Shown here: positions 17,674 through 28,678 of the stretch, piece after piece
Layout of the letters: every line of letters starts with the position of its first letter
Numbering within the stretch: position 1 is the stretch's first letter
NCBI GenBank assembly: GCA_934047225.1
Contig: OW203993.1
Location: 26,116,069 to 26,180,068, forward strand
From: Ypsolopha sequella
Lineage: Eukaryota; Arthropoda; Insecta; Lepidoptera; Ypsolophidae
Direction of reading: 5' to 3'
Length of the DNA stretch: 64,000 nucleotides
Notes under the pieces: model-generated
Seen by the model: the letters and a program-made list of their open reading frames with translations, nothing else
The model's database searches: none
Told to the model about the DNA's origin: nothing
Program-made: the position numbers and the translations under genes

Positions 17674-19999
17674 TTACAAGTTGTTAAAGAAATCAGCATA
17701 AAAATTCGGGATATGGTTGTGATTTAGCAAACTCATTAAATCATTTTTTTTATTCTCCTTGATCGGTAACTTGGTTCTATACGCGTGTTTTATCTCAGGA
17801 ATTATCAGTTTCTTGTTTCGGGATAGCAAATTAGCTTCTAACCATTCGGTGTCTTTGTAAGATGTTTTGTATCTAAGAATATTTGGTCTATCTTTGGCAA
17901 TACTCATAGTTTTTACCTCCGAGATCTTTATCTTATTGAAAGTAGTAATACCCATATCACTTATCAAATTTTTCAGTGACATGAAATCTTTGTGTGATAG
18001 CTCATTTACTTTCAGCCCTTCTCCAGTTTTTTTTGCATCTTTAATTATCTGGATATACTGACTGGGAACATGAATTGGACCTGATTTTAAAGAGCGTTTG
18101 ATCTGTTTTTCTATTACCGAATGAACCGAGTCCCCTTCGTTTTGAGTGTGTCCTGTTATAAGGTATTTATGAGTAATCGAATTTACATTACCGCATACAC
18201 GTATATTCCGACAATATATTTGTTTTTGTTTTGGCCACAACAGTTATCGGAGTAGAAAATTATATCAATCAACTCGTTTTCTTTACGATTTTTCAGTTCT
18301 TTATCTATGAATTGAAGCAAGCAGCTACCGATTTCATCTGCACCTCGATTGCCTTCACCTTCGTACCAAAAGTAGCAGTCAGTATTACTGTGATTTACAA
18401 GAAGCTCCTTATTGTCACCAGTTGTCGATTTAGTCTTTTTGTTTCCCTCTTTTATCTTCTTTCCTTTGCGTCCTTCTTCTTCCGATTTTAATTTACTTAC
18501 TGTAAAATTGAAGTTATTTAATTTACTCTTATAGTAAAATACAGAAACATCACCACGAGGTACCTGCAAAACAGCCTGGAGATCGTATACAGCCACTATT
18601 AGGTTTTTATTTATATTAAGAGCTTCCTTGTCTTTCTTTTTCTCTTCCCTGGATAAAACCTTTTCTTCTTGGTGCTCGTCATATTTCTGCCGGAGTTTTT
18701 CTTTACCTTCCAAATTAGAATTTTCATGAGCAACACATAGTTCGCATCTAACTTTCTTTAGCACGAAGAAACCAATGTTAAATTCCTCGTTAAATATGCG
18801 AGAGTACATGACGTAGTTTGCGTATTTTCGACCATCTTTGTTGCACTGAGACACGTAATCTTTATGTAAATCTGTAATAGTTTTCCCTCCATCGATGTAT
18901 TCCCGTACAGTTTGTGCTCACAAGTAATGGCTCTCAATTTTTGGTATTCCTTTAATGTGATCCCTAACGTAATTTTTCATAGTTTCGCCCACAGTATAAT
19001 GATTTTTATGCTTCCTCTACGATCCTCTTCCAAAAAACCTCCAGATGACTTATCAGTTACAGTTCTGATAGTTCTGTCATTAATGTCCAGCGTATTCTTG
19101 AACATAGTTTTACAGACTCTTTTCAATAAACCTCCAACTTCAAAGTAGAAAGCATAATTGTTTTTTCGTGGTTTTTGGGCTTTGACATAGCGGTATTTTA
19201 CTTCTATAGGGCTTATATGTTTGTGAATAAACTGTCTCTGTCTCTCTAAATCTTTCAAAGCCCAGTAAGAATCAAATAATTCCTGTCTTTTTTCATTTGT
19301 TACAAATGAACTGCATTTGAGTCTACAGCGTACCCCACATCCTTCCTTAATGCTTTTTTCTGGAACGGTGCGGCCGGATTTTGTCTGATAAGATAATCCT
19401 GAGTTTCGAAGAGATTTTGTCACATTTTGCTTCCACTGCCCTTCTTCACGTCGTCTTTTACGAGTAGTTTTTTTCTCATTGGCGTTTTCATTTTGGTTTT
19501 GCTGTTCATTTATGTTTATATCTTGTGGTATTGACGGACTGACTGCACGTGGTTCTTGTGGTGTTGATGGACTGACTGCACCTGGTTCTTGTAGGATTGA
19601 CGGACTGACTACTCGTGGTTCTTGTGGAGTTGCCGGACTGACTGCACGTGGTTCTTGTGGAGTTGCCAGACTGTCTGCACGTGGTTCTTGTGGAGTTGAC
19701 GGACTGACTTCACGTTTTGAGCCCTGTGATGGTGATGAAGTAGATGAGGTGGAGCTTGAACTGGACGACGAACAACTCGAAGAACTCGATGGCGATGATG
19801 ACGGACGTCGAGGAACCACTGAATTTATCTTACGCTTTTTATTGACATTTTCATAATTGGGATCTTTAGCAGAATCATCCGTTTCCTCATTACCACTGGA
19901 ACAATCGGCGGAATCTTCGGTGGAGCTTTCGTTGTTATTTTCGAGATTCACCTTCTGATTCTTCTCCAACATAGCCAATATTTTGCTTGCTCGAGACAT
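17674..19999 (-). pseudogene. Transposase of element A, two frameshifts
   Basis: Three overlapping frames (19999-18977, 18854-18183 and 18240-17674) form one protein. The N-terminus is acidic and Ser-rich with an 11-residue repeat (TPQEPRAVSPA) and a basic KKTTRKRRREE tract. A Cys motif follows (GCGVRCRLKC). The catalytic part has a putative first Asp in VAVYDLQAVLQVP, a second in FYSDNCCGQNKN and a third in a HKYLITGHTQNEGD segment. The same three blocks occur in copies B and C. I place it in a DDE/D-type family widespread in insects, tentatively Sola-like; that name is an inference. Frameshifts lie near 18900-18977 and 18190. The start at 19999 is the first Met of the frame. Confidence 0.7.
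19535..19710. repeat. 33-bp minisatellite in the transposase A gene
   Basis: About five units encode TPQEPRAVSPA-like repeats on the minus strand. The antisense frame at 19479-19856 on the plus strand is a shadow of this repeat. Confidence 0.75.
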
Positions 20000-20214
20000 T
20001 GTAGGTATTGCTAGTAGTTGTATATTGATAACACCACACCACTACCTAGAAAAAAACAACAGGTAATAATAAAAACAAAATATAATGTAAATAACAGTTT
20101 TTTTAGACACAAATATCAAATTTCGCAGCAGTAACAGAGACACGTTCAAATACAGATCAGTGTAATAGACAACAAATTTTTTTTTTTGTCAAACCTCACA
20201 TCACGTTTACATGA

Positions 20215-20435
20215 GAAAAAATATAAATTTTCTACTAAACTTAATCACGTACACTGTCGTAACTAACCTCAAAACGGTTTATTTGAAAAAAATAATAGAT
20301 ATCATGCTAAACTTTATCACGTATAGTGTCATAACTAACCTCAAAACGGTTTATTTGAGAAAACAAATATATATCATGCTAAACTTTATCACGTATACTG
20401 TCATAAATCAACTCCATACGGTATATTGAGAACAA
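20215..20435. repeat. 72-bp tandem repeat, three copies
   Basis: 'atcacgtacactgtc' at 20244, 'atcacgtatagtgtc' at 20316 and 'atcacgtatactgtc' at 20388 mark the period. Each unit also has taacctcaaaacggtttatt. Because 72 is a multiple of three, the plus strand stays open for 72 codons, but this is not a gene. Confidence 0.8.
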
Positions 20436-20738
20436 AAAATTCATTTTGTACTTACTTTGATCGCATAAATTGTCACCACTCGAGAAACAACACTTTATAT
20501 ACTCTATGACTATACGTCCGCCATGCACAAGCTGACACGTGACACTGTTCTTGTTTCGGAAGCAACAACATTCGGTTATCGTTATAACGACACTAATGCC
20601 ATCTGGCGACAAATTATGAAGCTATAAATATGCCACTTTTTGAGATAACATTTTGATGTTTGGCAAAGGTAATGATAGAATAAAAGTGATTTAATATTTT
20701 TTTTTAAGTTATGACACTATTTGAACGGAGGTGCGATA

Positions 20739-21004
20739 TTTAAATAAAAGTAAAGAAGGTGGGACGAGCGGGTTTCCAAATTATTACACTCCCGTGGGAT
20801 ATGCTATTCCCGGGCAGTAGCGGTGCCAACGCGGGTGTACAACCGTCATCTCGGCGTGGACCGTTGAGCAGTAACGTTGCGGTCTGGGTGCAGAGATGTT
20901 GGTCGCTCTGCAGATGGAACCTCGACGCGGGTAGGGTTGATGTCGAGCTTCGCAACCTCGAAGTGATTGACGTCGTAAGAATATTGCCCGAGTTGAAGAG
21001 GTAT
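20739..21004. other. Non-coding, G+C richer than its surroundings
   Basis: Only short frames on both strands with no recognised domain. It leads into the 18-bp repeat array. Confidence 0.3.
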
Positions 21005-21125
21005 TTCCGGAGGTGAAATTCTCCCGGAGGTGAAGGTACTCCCGGAGGTGAAAGTACTTCCGAAGGTGAATTTATTCCGTAGGTGAGATAATCCCGTAGG
21101 TGAAATTATCCCGAAGGTGAAATCC
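21005..21125. repeat. 18-bp tandem array, about seven units
   Basis: Units of the form cccggaggtgaaagtact vary as ccgaaggtgaatttatt and ccgtaggtgagataat. The 18-bp period keeps frames open on both strands. Confidence 0.8.
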
Positions 21126-21525
21126 AAAAGTTTTGGGTTGCAGAACAATTATGAAGAACAAAGGATTCCTTTGTCTGCTTGTAGAAGCGGCGGCGGTTAA
21201 AATGCCGTCTGGGCTGGAGAAAAGTGACGTGCGCCTCAGTTTTGAGCTATGTTGATGGAATGTGTGTCCACCGGGGAGCGAGCAAGCAGCTACAGTTTTT
21301 GTATTATGCGCATCGCGACAGATTGTAGCAAATCCGAGAGCGCCATTACCAACGACTTTTGAGAACAAAGAAAACGTTCTCTAATGAGTTCATAGTTCCT
21401 TGGTAAAAGGAAAACCTTTTAGAACTACTATAATGAAACGGACGACTTCAAAATGTTTTATGCTAATAATGTAATATTGAGACTAATGAATATTTATTGA
21501 TTAAATTATAGTAATCGCTGGTGGG
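21126..21525. other. Non-coding, nothing recognised
   Basis: Short open frames without domains. Confidence 0.3.
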
Positions 21526-21668
21526 AGGGTTCCGGCACCGCGCTCACCAACCCGCCTGCCCAGCTTGTGTGAGTATGGGCAATTGTTCCAAGATGACCAC
21601 CGGGTCTGGCAAATTCCTGGAAAGGCTTATGTCCAGCAGTGGACGAACTAAGCTGATGGATGGATGAA
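21526..21668 (+). repeat. LINE/SINE-type 3' tail
   Basis: The ending 'cttatgtccagcagtggacg' followed by 'aactaagctgatggatggatg' is the kind of 3' tail I know from lepidopteran non-LTR elements, where it ends in short TGA/TGGA repeats. The body upstream is too short to assign a clade. Confidence 0.5.
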
Positions 21669-22210
21669 ATTATAGTATTTTAAATTATTAAACGCTATGT
21701 AACGTAACAACCTTAAGATGACCACAAAGCGGGAACTCAATCATGGAATCAAAATGGCGGAAAAATAGTGTTGTCATATTACCACGTTCAAACTAATATT
21801 GTGTGAATATGAAATCGAATGTATGAAACATAATTTTTATACTCTGTTATTTTAAAATCTGCGAATTTTATTACTGATATATTAAAATAGGATAGTTTAG
21901 CTATCCAAATATAACAGTTTTCCAATTTAATTACCATTTTACTTTTTTATTATTTTCTCAATTAGCGTGGAATGAGCCAGTGGTAAAAAACAGTAACTGA
22001 CATTTGTGTATATTATTATTAGTGTTATATTCATAATAAGAGATAAACAGAGATAATGAGATGGCCAGACCCCTATTGGGACTCTAACTAAAAAAAGGTT
22101 TAGTAAAAATTTAACATTAGGTAATTTTAATAAAAATCTTTAATATTTTAATCATACTTATAATCTAGTCACAAACAGATGAAGATTAGATTAAAATGGA
22201 ACCATTTCCT
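21669..22210. other. A+T-rich non-coding
   Basis: No frame or repeat structure recognised. Confidence 0.3.
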
Positions 22211-22218
22211 TTAGTCCT

Positions 22219-23916
22219 CTAGGTCCTAGATGACGTTTCTGAACTCTTAGAGTCAACAATGGCAGAATAAGGCACAGTTTCTCCGGCTTTCGATTTTTTT
22301 CTGTGCACAAAAGGAGCCGAGCTTCCCTCAAAATATTGTGAGTAATCCTTGAAACTACTGATTTCCAGGTTTATGACTTTCAGGTTTTCCCCTTTTGAAC
22401 ATCTCCGAATAAACTGCTGCCAGTCCCAGGGTCTCATGATGGAAAATTGTTCCATATTCTTCTTTTCTCGCTCTATGAGTGAATGGATCACGTCTACTTC
22501 CATGTGCGTATGCCCTTTGAACAAATATTTGTGATTGATTATTTGCAAATGTTTGTTTTGACTAAGGATCTACTTATATGCCATCATATGGTACACATTT
22601 TTATTTTGGCCGGCACAATTGTCACTCCAAATCGTGACTTCCTTTACACAGTCAGTTTGACTTTCTTCGAAAAACTTCACAATTCCTGAAGCCATCTCAT
22701 TGCCACCACGACCTGCTACAGTCTCATCCCACATAAAACACCAGCTTTTTTTAGGTTAACAGTTTCATCGACGGCTTCCCTGCATTTTATAATGTATCAC
22801 ATTCATCGCAGGTGTCATTGGCATGACTTAATGACTTCGCCACATATTTTCCGTTGGGATATTCTTGTCGGTACAGTATTCTTGATACAGAGAATACAAT
22901 TTTTCAATGTTTAAGTGGCTGCCCTGGTACATTTTGCTAATTCTGTTCCGACTGTAATGACACCCATATTTAGGTACCATATCAATGTGGCTACGAACTG
23001 ATGTTTTGGATATTTCTGGTACTTTATTAGCCGGTGCATGCCTTCCTCGCATGTCTGGTTTTACAAAACCATTAACAGCCTTTTTAAAAGTATTTCTGAC
23101 AACTGTTTCTGAAATAGCAAGAATATTCAAAAAGAAAGTCTTGCATACCTTCACATGGACATCATTTACCATGAATATATATTTTAATGTGAATTCTATC
23201 TCACGTGAATTTTCAGAATTACGAGATCGTTTACTTTCAGTCGGTACTTCGGTCACTCTTGACAAAATGTACTGCCTCTTTAAATCCCATGTCATATCTT
23301 TATTATAATATTTCTCAAAGATGCGTAATCTCATATTTTCATCAACACTTTCAAACTGGTTTCATCTTTTTCTCGGGCATAGCTTTTCCTGCCTTAGACA
23401 CATGAGCTTTCCCGCAAGCGCTTGTTTTTTCTGACATTGCATTTCCATTCAGACTCAATTCTTGATCTCTTTCGGCTTTTTTTTTAACTCTGTAATGGCA
23501 GATGATTGTAGCTCTTCGGAATCAGGAGATGACGACTGTGGTTGAACTTCCACAGGTTGTAACTAAGGTGATCGCTCCAGTAGTGTATTTTCAATATCGC
23601 TATCTTCTGAGCAACTCTCTGGTATAAGGACCTGTCTTCCACCTGGTCTTCCACATTCTGAAGAGTCTTCATCAGTGTTTGGAACATAATCCTTACCATC
23701 ATCTGAAGGCGAGAAATCGCCGTCGGAGTTGATTTCCGCATTTAATTGTTGAAACGTTACTGCGGCTGGTACAACATTATTTGATGATATAATATTAGTT
23801 ATAGAAAACGAGGCAGGTAGTTCTATACAATCATCAGTGTCATTATTGACACGAGTAACTTGTTTCCATAGTACAGGAAAAATACCATCATCAATTTTTT
23901 GGCTGTCAATCGTCAT
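22219..23916 (-). pseudogene. Transposase of decayed copy B (same family as A and C)
   Basis: The order on the minus strand is: an acidic N-terminal frame (23916-23563), then 23334-22828 with FMVNDVHVKVCKTFF, DMRGRHAPANKVP, CHYSRNRISKMYQ and YSLYQEYC. About 22770-22560, in broken frame, has FMWDETVAGRGGNEMASG and TIWSDNCAGQNKN. Last is 22548-22219 with HKYLFKGHTHMEVDVIHSLIE. The segment with the first catalytic Asp (DLQ) is deleted between about 22828 and 22770. There are several stops and frameshifts. The HYSRN and GQNKN blocks match copy C closely enough to assign the family. Confidence 0.7.
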
Positions 23917-24249
23917 ACGAGAAACCTCAGCGGGTGGAAGGTCGCATAGGGTTAAATCTTGTTAAACTCTCGTAAATCCTAGAATAGAAAAAAACAGTGT
24001 TAATTTGAAATGAAAAACAAAAGAGCGGTAGTATAATAACTTTTACAATAAAATTATGACCGTTATCACTTCATTGCTGCGACTCTACGCGCTTTTTCCA
24101 CAGTATAGTAGTGAAGTATTTTTAAGGTAGGTGTACTCATAAACGGTTCTATTTATACAAAAATAAAACAAATATTGGATAAATATTGCTTAGTTACATT
24201 TAAAACAATAAAGACAGACTATTACTAAACATCATAGCACAAAGAGCAA

Positions 24250-24640
24250 TCAGGAAAAATCATTATATTTATCCTCAAAATTGTATTGATTATAACACAT
24301 TTCTTTTCCAGCATGGCATATACCAACCATACATTTTTGGCCTTTACTGTCGCACCCACATCTCGCAGATGTAAAATCTATCTTGCAATGACAAGTAATG
24401 AACTCTAGATCTTTTAAAGATAAAGGGGAGTTTGAAGTTTGAATTGGCTCAAGAATCATATTTTCTAATCTCCATCCACAGTCTTCTGGAGGTAGCAGTG
24501 TTGGCAACAGGATATCTGCAGATTTCCATACCAAAGCCTGGTAATTTGCCCTGTTAATGTGATATTTTAAGGCTGCTTTGATGAATCTGCAAGACCTATT
24601 TTTGGGGTGATCCAAATATAACTTCGTAAAGACTTGCCTT
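24250..24640 (-). pseudogene. Cys-rich (CXC-like) C-terminal fragment
   Basis: The frame ends CHCKIDFTSARCGCDSKGQK followed by CMVGICHAGKEMCYN, a tight cluster of Cys. Ahead of it is CGWRLENMILEPIQT. I have seen this W-G-W.-plus-Cys-cluster tail in a repetitive insect family of unknown function. It abuts the integrase fragment without a spacer. Confidence 0.45.
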
Positions 24641-24985
24641 AAGCGCATGATGAAAAGCATGTTTTTTTTTACTCTGAATGAATCGCAATCCTTCTGACCA
24701 ATTTTGTGAATTATAAACAGCCATCCATGCTACTAACTTGTCACAAACGTCTTCATTTGACCTCTCCACTGAACCTTGACTTTGTGAATGTCGAGGTTTT
24801 CCATGAAGAAGTTTCATCCCTGGCCACATTTCAGCTAAATTGTTGATGACTTTATTTGCAAATTCACGACCAATGTCGCTCTGCAGTATACATGGAGCGC
24901 CTAACAAACAAAATATATCTAAAAGTTGATATGCTACTTCTTCAGCAGTCTTCGTTTTCAATGGCCTAAGAATAGTTAATTTAGT
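24596..24985 (-). pseudogene. Integrase-core (rve) fragment, Ginger/KRBA2-like
   Basis: The frame has PLKTKTAEEVAYQLLDIF, then LQSDIGREFANKVI (second catalytic Asp context), PRHSQSQGSVERSN (Glu, the third catalytic residue) and WSEGLRFIQ. This is the DDE integrase core found in Ginger-type transposons and KRBA2-like genes. The first Asp region is missing and the C-terminus stops at ASLYEVIFG. The usual SDNGREF is SDIGREF here. Confidence 0.7.
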
Positions 24986-25400
24986 TATTCTTGATAATTC
25001 ATAATAAATATATAATCTTTATGTAGTTTAGACTGCATATCGATTAAATCAACTTCTGGAATTAAATATATACATTTTAAATAGTAAAATCAGTTTATTT
25101 TGTGACAAACCGCATATCAAAATTACTCTTACCTTACGAAGAATCTAACTAGCTAATAAGCTTGTGAAATAAACGCTCAGTGTTTAAAACTCAAATATTA
25201 TTCGCGAGTGCAACTCAATTAACCGTACCGGTATAAAGCTACAACCACAGTCTGAAAACTGTTGCTACAGCCAGATTAGACCGATAGCGTGGATACCGTG
25301 CAAATACTCCAGGTGAATTAATACTTTCCTAGTCTGTGACAACGACTTGATAAACAGAAAATAACAATGTCCACTCGCCTCTACCACGAATTTCCACAAA
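24986..25400. other. Non-coding spacer
   Basis: No domain-bearing frame. It ends in the presumed leader of the LINE ORF1 that follows. Confidence 0.3.
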
Positions 25401-25439
25401 TATAACAAGGAGATGAACCTTCGTCCTTCAACAGGAAGA

Positions 25440-25927
25440 AAAAAGAACCAGAACATCCTCTTTTTGCGGAATTTGCCGCATTCCGATTACAATTTGTGGA
25501 AAATTAGACCTAATGGCTAACGACATACATGAGCTCAAAGAGCAAAACCGAGAAAGAACAGATAACTTAGAGATCCAGCAATCTAACACCGACACACATA
25601 TTAAGAAACTAGAGGACCAAATAGAATCCCTTCAACGTAATATGAGAGAAGCTAGCATCGAGATAAGAAACATTCCATCTTCACCAAAAGAAAACCTGAA
25701 AGACACCATAGAAAATATATACAAATATATAGGATTGCCATACGAAACTTCCTGCATCAAAAAAGTACACCGTGAGCCGAGTAAAAGTTTAAAAGTCAGC
25801 CTGCCAAAAAAACCAACCGATCATAATAGAATTCGCCAACACCGACCTCCAACAATGATTTCTAAAAGGAGTTTTGGAGGAACTGTATTCAGGATTAGGA
25901 TAGTTAAAGTCAGTGTTGAGAATGGAA
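25440..25927 (+). pseudogene. LINE ORF1 with baculovirus FP25-like domain, 5' part
   Basis: The frame starts with a Cys pair (CGICRIPITICG), continues into a coiled coil (DIHELKEQNRERTDNLEIQQ ... QIESLQRN) and enters an FP25-like domain (IEIRNIP, DTIENIYKYIGLP). Such ORF1 proteins occur in lepidopteran non-LTR elements. The frame is interrupted at 25927/25951 by the Jockey LINE, and its downstream half reappears at 31665-31935. The Met at 25513 is the first in frame, but the Cys motif upstream suggests that the real start lies before 25440. Confidence 0.6.
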
Positions 25928-25951
25928 TGATATTTTTATTAAAAGTACTAG
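25928..25951. repeat. 24-bp target-site duplication, left copy
   Basis: The direct repeat starts tgatatttttattaaaagta and ends ctag. It is identical to 30863-30886 and brackets the Jockey LINE. Confidence 0.9.
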
Positions 25952-26064
25952 CTTATATACAAAATATAATGAAAAGGGTGACGATAGATGAAGAGAGATA
26001 AAAGATGTCGAAATGGCCGAAAACCGATCTGCACCCGAGGTGAGCCGAATGCCGGTTCGAGTTG

Positions 26065-28667
26065 TTATATAAACGAACTCTCACGCCCGCGCGTCCTCTT
26101 AGCTGCGTCGACCGCCGATGGATGAACACCACGCTCCGTCCGCTCGCCGCGCTCGCCGTGGAATGTCGTCGTGTGCTCCTCCAAACTCCAGCTGCGTGGA
26201 ACAACTCTTTTCAGAGTCAACTTCTGTTTCTCCATGACGATGCGGTTCTTATCAGAGCCACCATCTCTGTTTCTCTTAGACGGTCGTGTGGTAACAGTGC
26301 TCCCCTTCAAGTGAAACGTACCGGCTTCTTGATGGCGCGGCCTGCGCGTGTATGTGTTATGGTTCGATGAGGTATCGAAGAATTTCCTAGATGCCTCCCT
26401 CATATAGTGACGAAAAGTAGGGACACGAAGGTCCTTGTGAAGATTATAGTTGCGGACGAACCACGGGGCACCTGTAGCCCTACGCAAAAACCTATTCTGA
26501 ATAACCTGTATTTGGTTAATATGATACTTAGAAGCGTGGGCAAATGCCACACTAGCGTAAGTGAAGACTGGTCTGGTGCATGTGAGATATAGCCTTATTT
26601 TGCTGCGAAGGGACAGTTTGCTTCGACCATTGACTAGCGGGAATAGCCGACTCAAAAAGAAGGCTGCCCGGTCTCTGACAATTTTGATGTGAGGGCCAAA
26701 AGTGAGCCGACTATCAAGTGTTACCCCTAAGTATTTGGCTTGTTTGGACCATGGAACTGGCCGGCCGAAGAGCGAGAGACTTGGTAGTGAATTATTACCA
26801 CTAAGCCACCTTTTGAAATAAATCGCTTGAGTTTTCTCAGGATTGACCTCTATTCTCCATTTCCTAAACCAATCACCTAGTTTGGATGCTGCGCTCTGCA
26901 TGCGGGACCCTAAGGTCTTCATGCTATTGCTCCTCAAGTAGAGAGCTGTGTCGTCTGCGAATAGGGCAAGTTGAACGAATTTATCACGAGGAATGTCACT
27001 CGTGTATAACGAAAATAGCAACGGTGACAAGACTGACCCCTGAGGTCATGCATGTATCGGATGCGACGTGGAGTGGACTCCTTCGACACGATATCTAAAT
27101 TTACGATTCGAAAGGAAGTCTCGAACAGTTAAGACTAGCCTATCAGGAAAGCCGAGGCTGAAGAGTTTGTATGTCAGGCCGTTGTGCCAGACTTTGTCGA
27201 ATGCTTTAGCGACGTCGAAAAATAGCGCTGCCGTACCCGCCTGCTTGCGGCGAGTGAAGCCAGAAAGGACGTATTCTGTGATGCGATGGACCTGTTGAAC
27301 GCAAGAGTGACCTAAGCGAAAGCCAAACTGCTCGTCAGGGAGCAGGCCTTTCGCTTCTGCAAAGTTTCTAAGACGTGAGTTGAGAACTCGCTCGTACAGT
27401 TTACCTAGCGATTTGAGAAGGCTGATAGGCCTATAGCTGGAGGGATTTGACCTTTCCTCTCCTGGCTTATGAAAACCTATAACATCGGCTTCTTTCCAAG
27501 CGTCCGGGAAGACACAGTTGGCGATGGCCGAGTTGAAAATGGTGATGAGAATCATGAGTAGTGGTTGAGACAAGATTTTCAGAACCCTATTAGAAATACC
27601 GTCCCATCGTTGAGACCGGAGCTCCGCCATGCTAGTCTTTACCTCCCTTTGTAAAGCACCCTTGTGGGGCAATAGTCATGCGCGCGTGTAGCGGCGTTTT
27701 TACATCGAATAAGTTCCTTCATGTCGTCAGGTAGTTGAAAACGTTTATCATCTACCGCGGGAACTTGTCGAGAGCAGTCGTTTATGACTGTCTGTATGTG
27801 GCTTGTGAAAGCGTCAATAGCCAAGTCTATGTCCTCTCTGCATGAGATGTCAGTTGGAATTCGATTTAGGTCAGGTGAGGAGGTCACCGTCTTGAACCTG
27901 TTATGTAGCTTATTCCAGTCAGTAATAGTCTTTGTCTGAGGCGGGGCGACACAGTGGTCTCCTAGTTGTGTTATTACAGGTCTGTGGTCGGATATTAGCT
28001 CATGATGAACTTCTATGCTCCGTAGTGGGAGTAATATGTTCTTTAGAATCATCATGTCTAGTATGTCTCCCAAAGAGTTGGGATTATTCTTTGGGAAATG
28101 AGTCTGTGTCATTAGAGCTATGATGTCAAACTGAAGTGTGTTCATCATTTTCTCAAGTCGTCTGCCGTTGGGATTGTTAGCTTTACAGTTCCAACTTTCA
28201 TGTTTGCTATTGAAGTCTCCTGCCAAAATAACGGCATTACCCAGATTGAGTAGGGTGGAGATGTCACTTTCTTCAATTTCTCTGTGAATTTGAGATTGAG
28301 CGTTATTCTGATAATGTCTTTGATAGCACGAAGCAATCGTTATAGTCTGGTGTCCAGGCATGGCAATCTGACAAACGCTCGCTTCGATATTCTCGAGAGG
28401 TGGCGTGTCAATAGGCGTTACATGAAGGGACCTGTGGTGATAGATCACCAGTGCTGCGTCTAGTCTGTCGTTTCTAATAATTTTATAATTCCTTATGTTC
28501 GGGTTCCGATCTTTAGGTTTTAAGAAGGTTTCTTGTACTAACATAATATCAACTTGATGGCGAACCAAAAAACCACAGATCAGGTCCCTTTGTTGTTTAA
28601 GGTTGTCCGCGTTAAAAAACGTGAGAGTCAGTGCTCGTGGTTTTTTCCTACCTGTTGTGCTACTCAT
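26065..28667 (-). pseudogene. Jockey LINE ORF2: endonuclease and reverse transcriptase
   Basis: The endonuclease (28667 to about 27700) starts LTLTFFNADNLKQQRDLI and has VQETFL, ILAGDFNSKHESWN and SDHRPV, the AP-endonuclease-type active-site blocks. The reverse transcriptase (27672-26330) shows YRPISLLKSLGKLYERVL, FFDVAKAFDKVWH and LFADDTALYLR, including the catalytic Asp residues. Breaks: about 100 residues between endonuclease and RT are missing, with the join inside RSQRWDGISNRV. There is a frame change near 27660 and a stop near 27045, just before PQGSVLSPL. The last 80 residues (26300-26065) are Arg/Lys-rich and are shared with the truncated copy. The enzyme would nick DNA and copy the LINE RNA. 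Confidence 0.85.
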
Positions 28668-28678
28668 AATTGGTCCTA

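Larger units (their letters stand above)
16911..20738 (-). mobile_element. DNA transposon A (SD.C.GQNKN-type transposase family)
   Basis: Inverted ends: tatcgcacctccgttcaaat at 16911 is mirrored by atttgaacggaggtgcgata ending at 20738. Pairing continues inward for about 35 bp (ATA.TGTCA.AACT). A transposase gene fills the inside on the minus strand. No matching target duplication was found. Subterminal DNA contains a 72-bp tandem repeat on the right (20246-20435) and A+T-rich sequence on the left. Confidence 0.75.

Noticed and set aside
19479..19856. Plus-strand frame with repeated GSCGV and LTARG motifs
   Set aside because: Antisense of the 33-bp coding repeat in transposase A.
20211..20429. 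72-aa plus-strand frame with three similar segments
   Set aside because: Produced by a 72-bp tandem repeat; no start context, no homology.
20246..21125. CRISPR-like array of regularly repeated units
   Set aside because: The 72-bp and 18-bp arrays are tandem repeats without unique spacers, and the context is eukaryotic.
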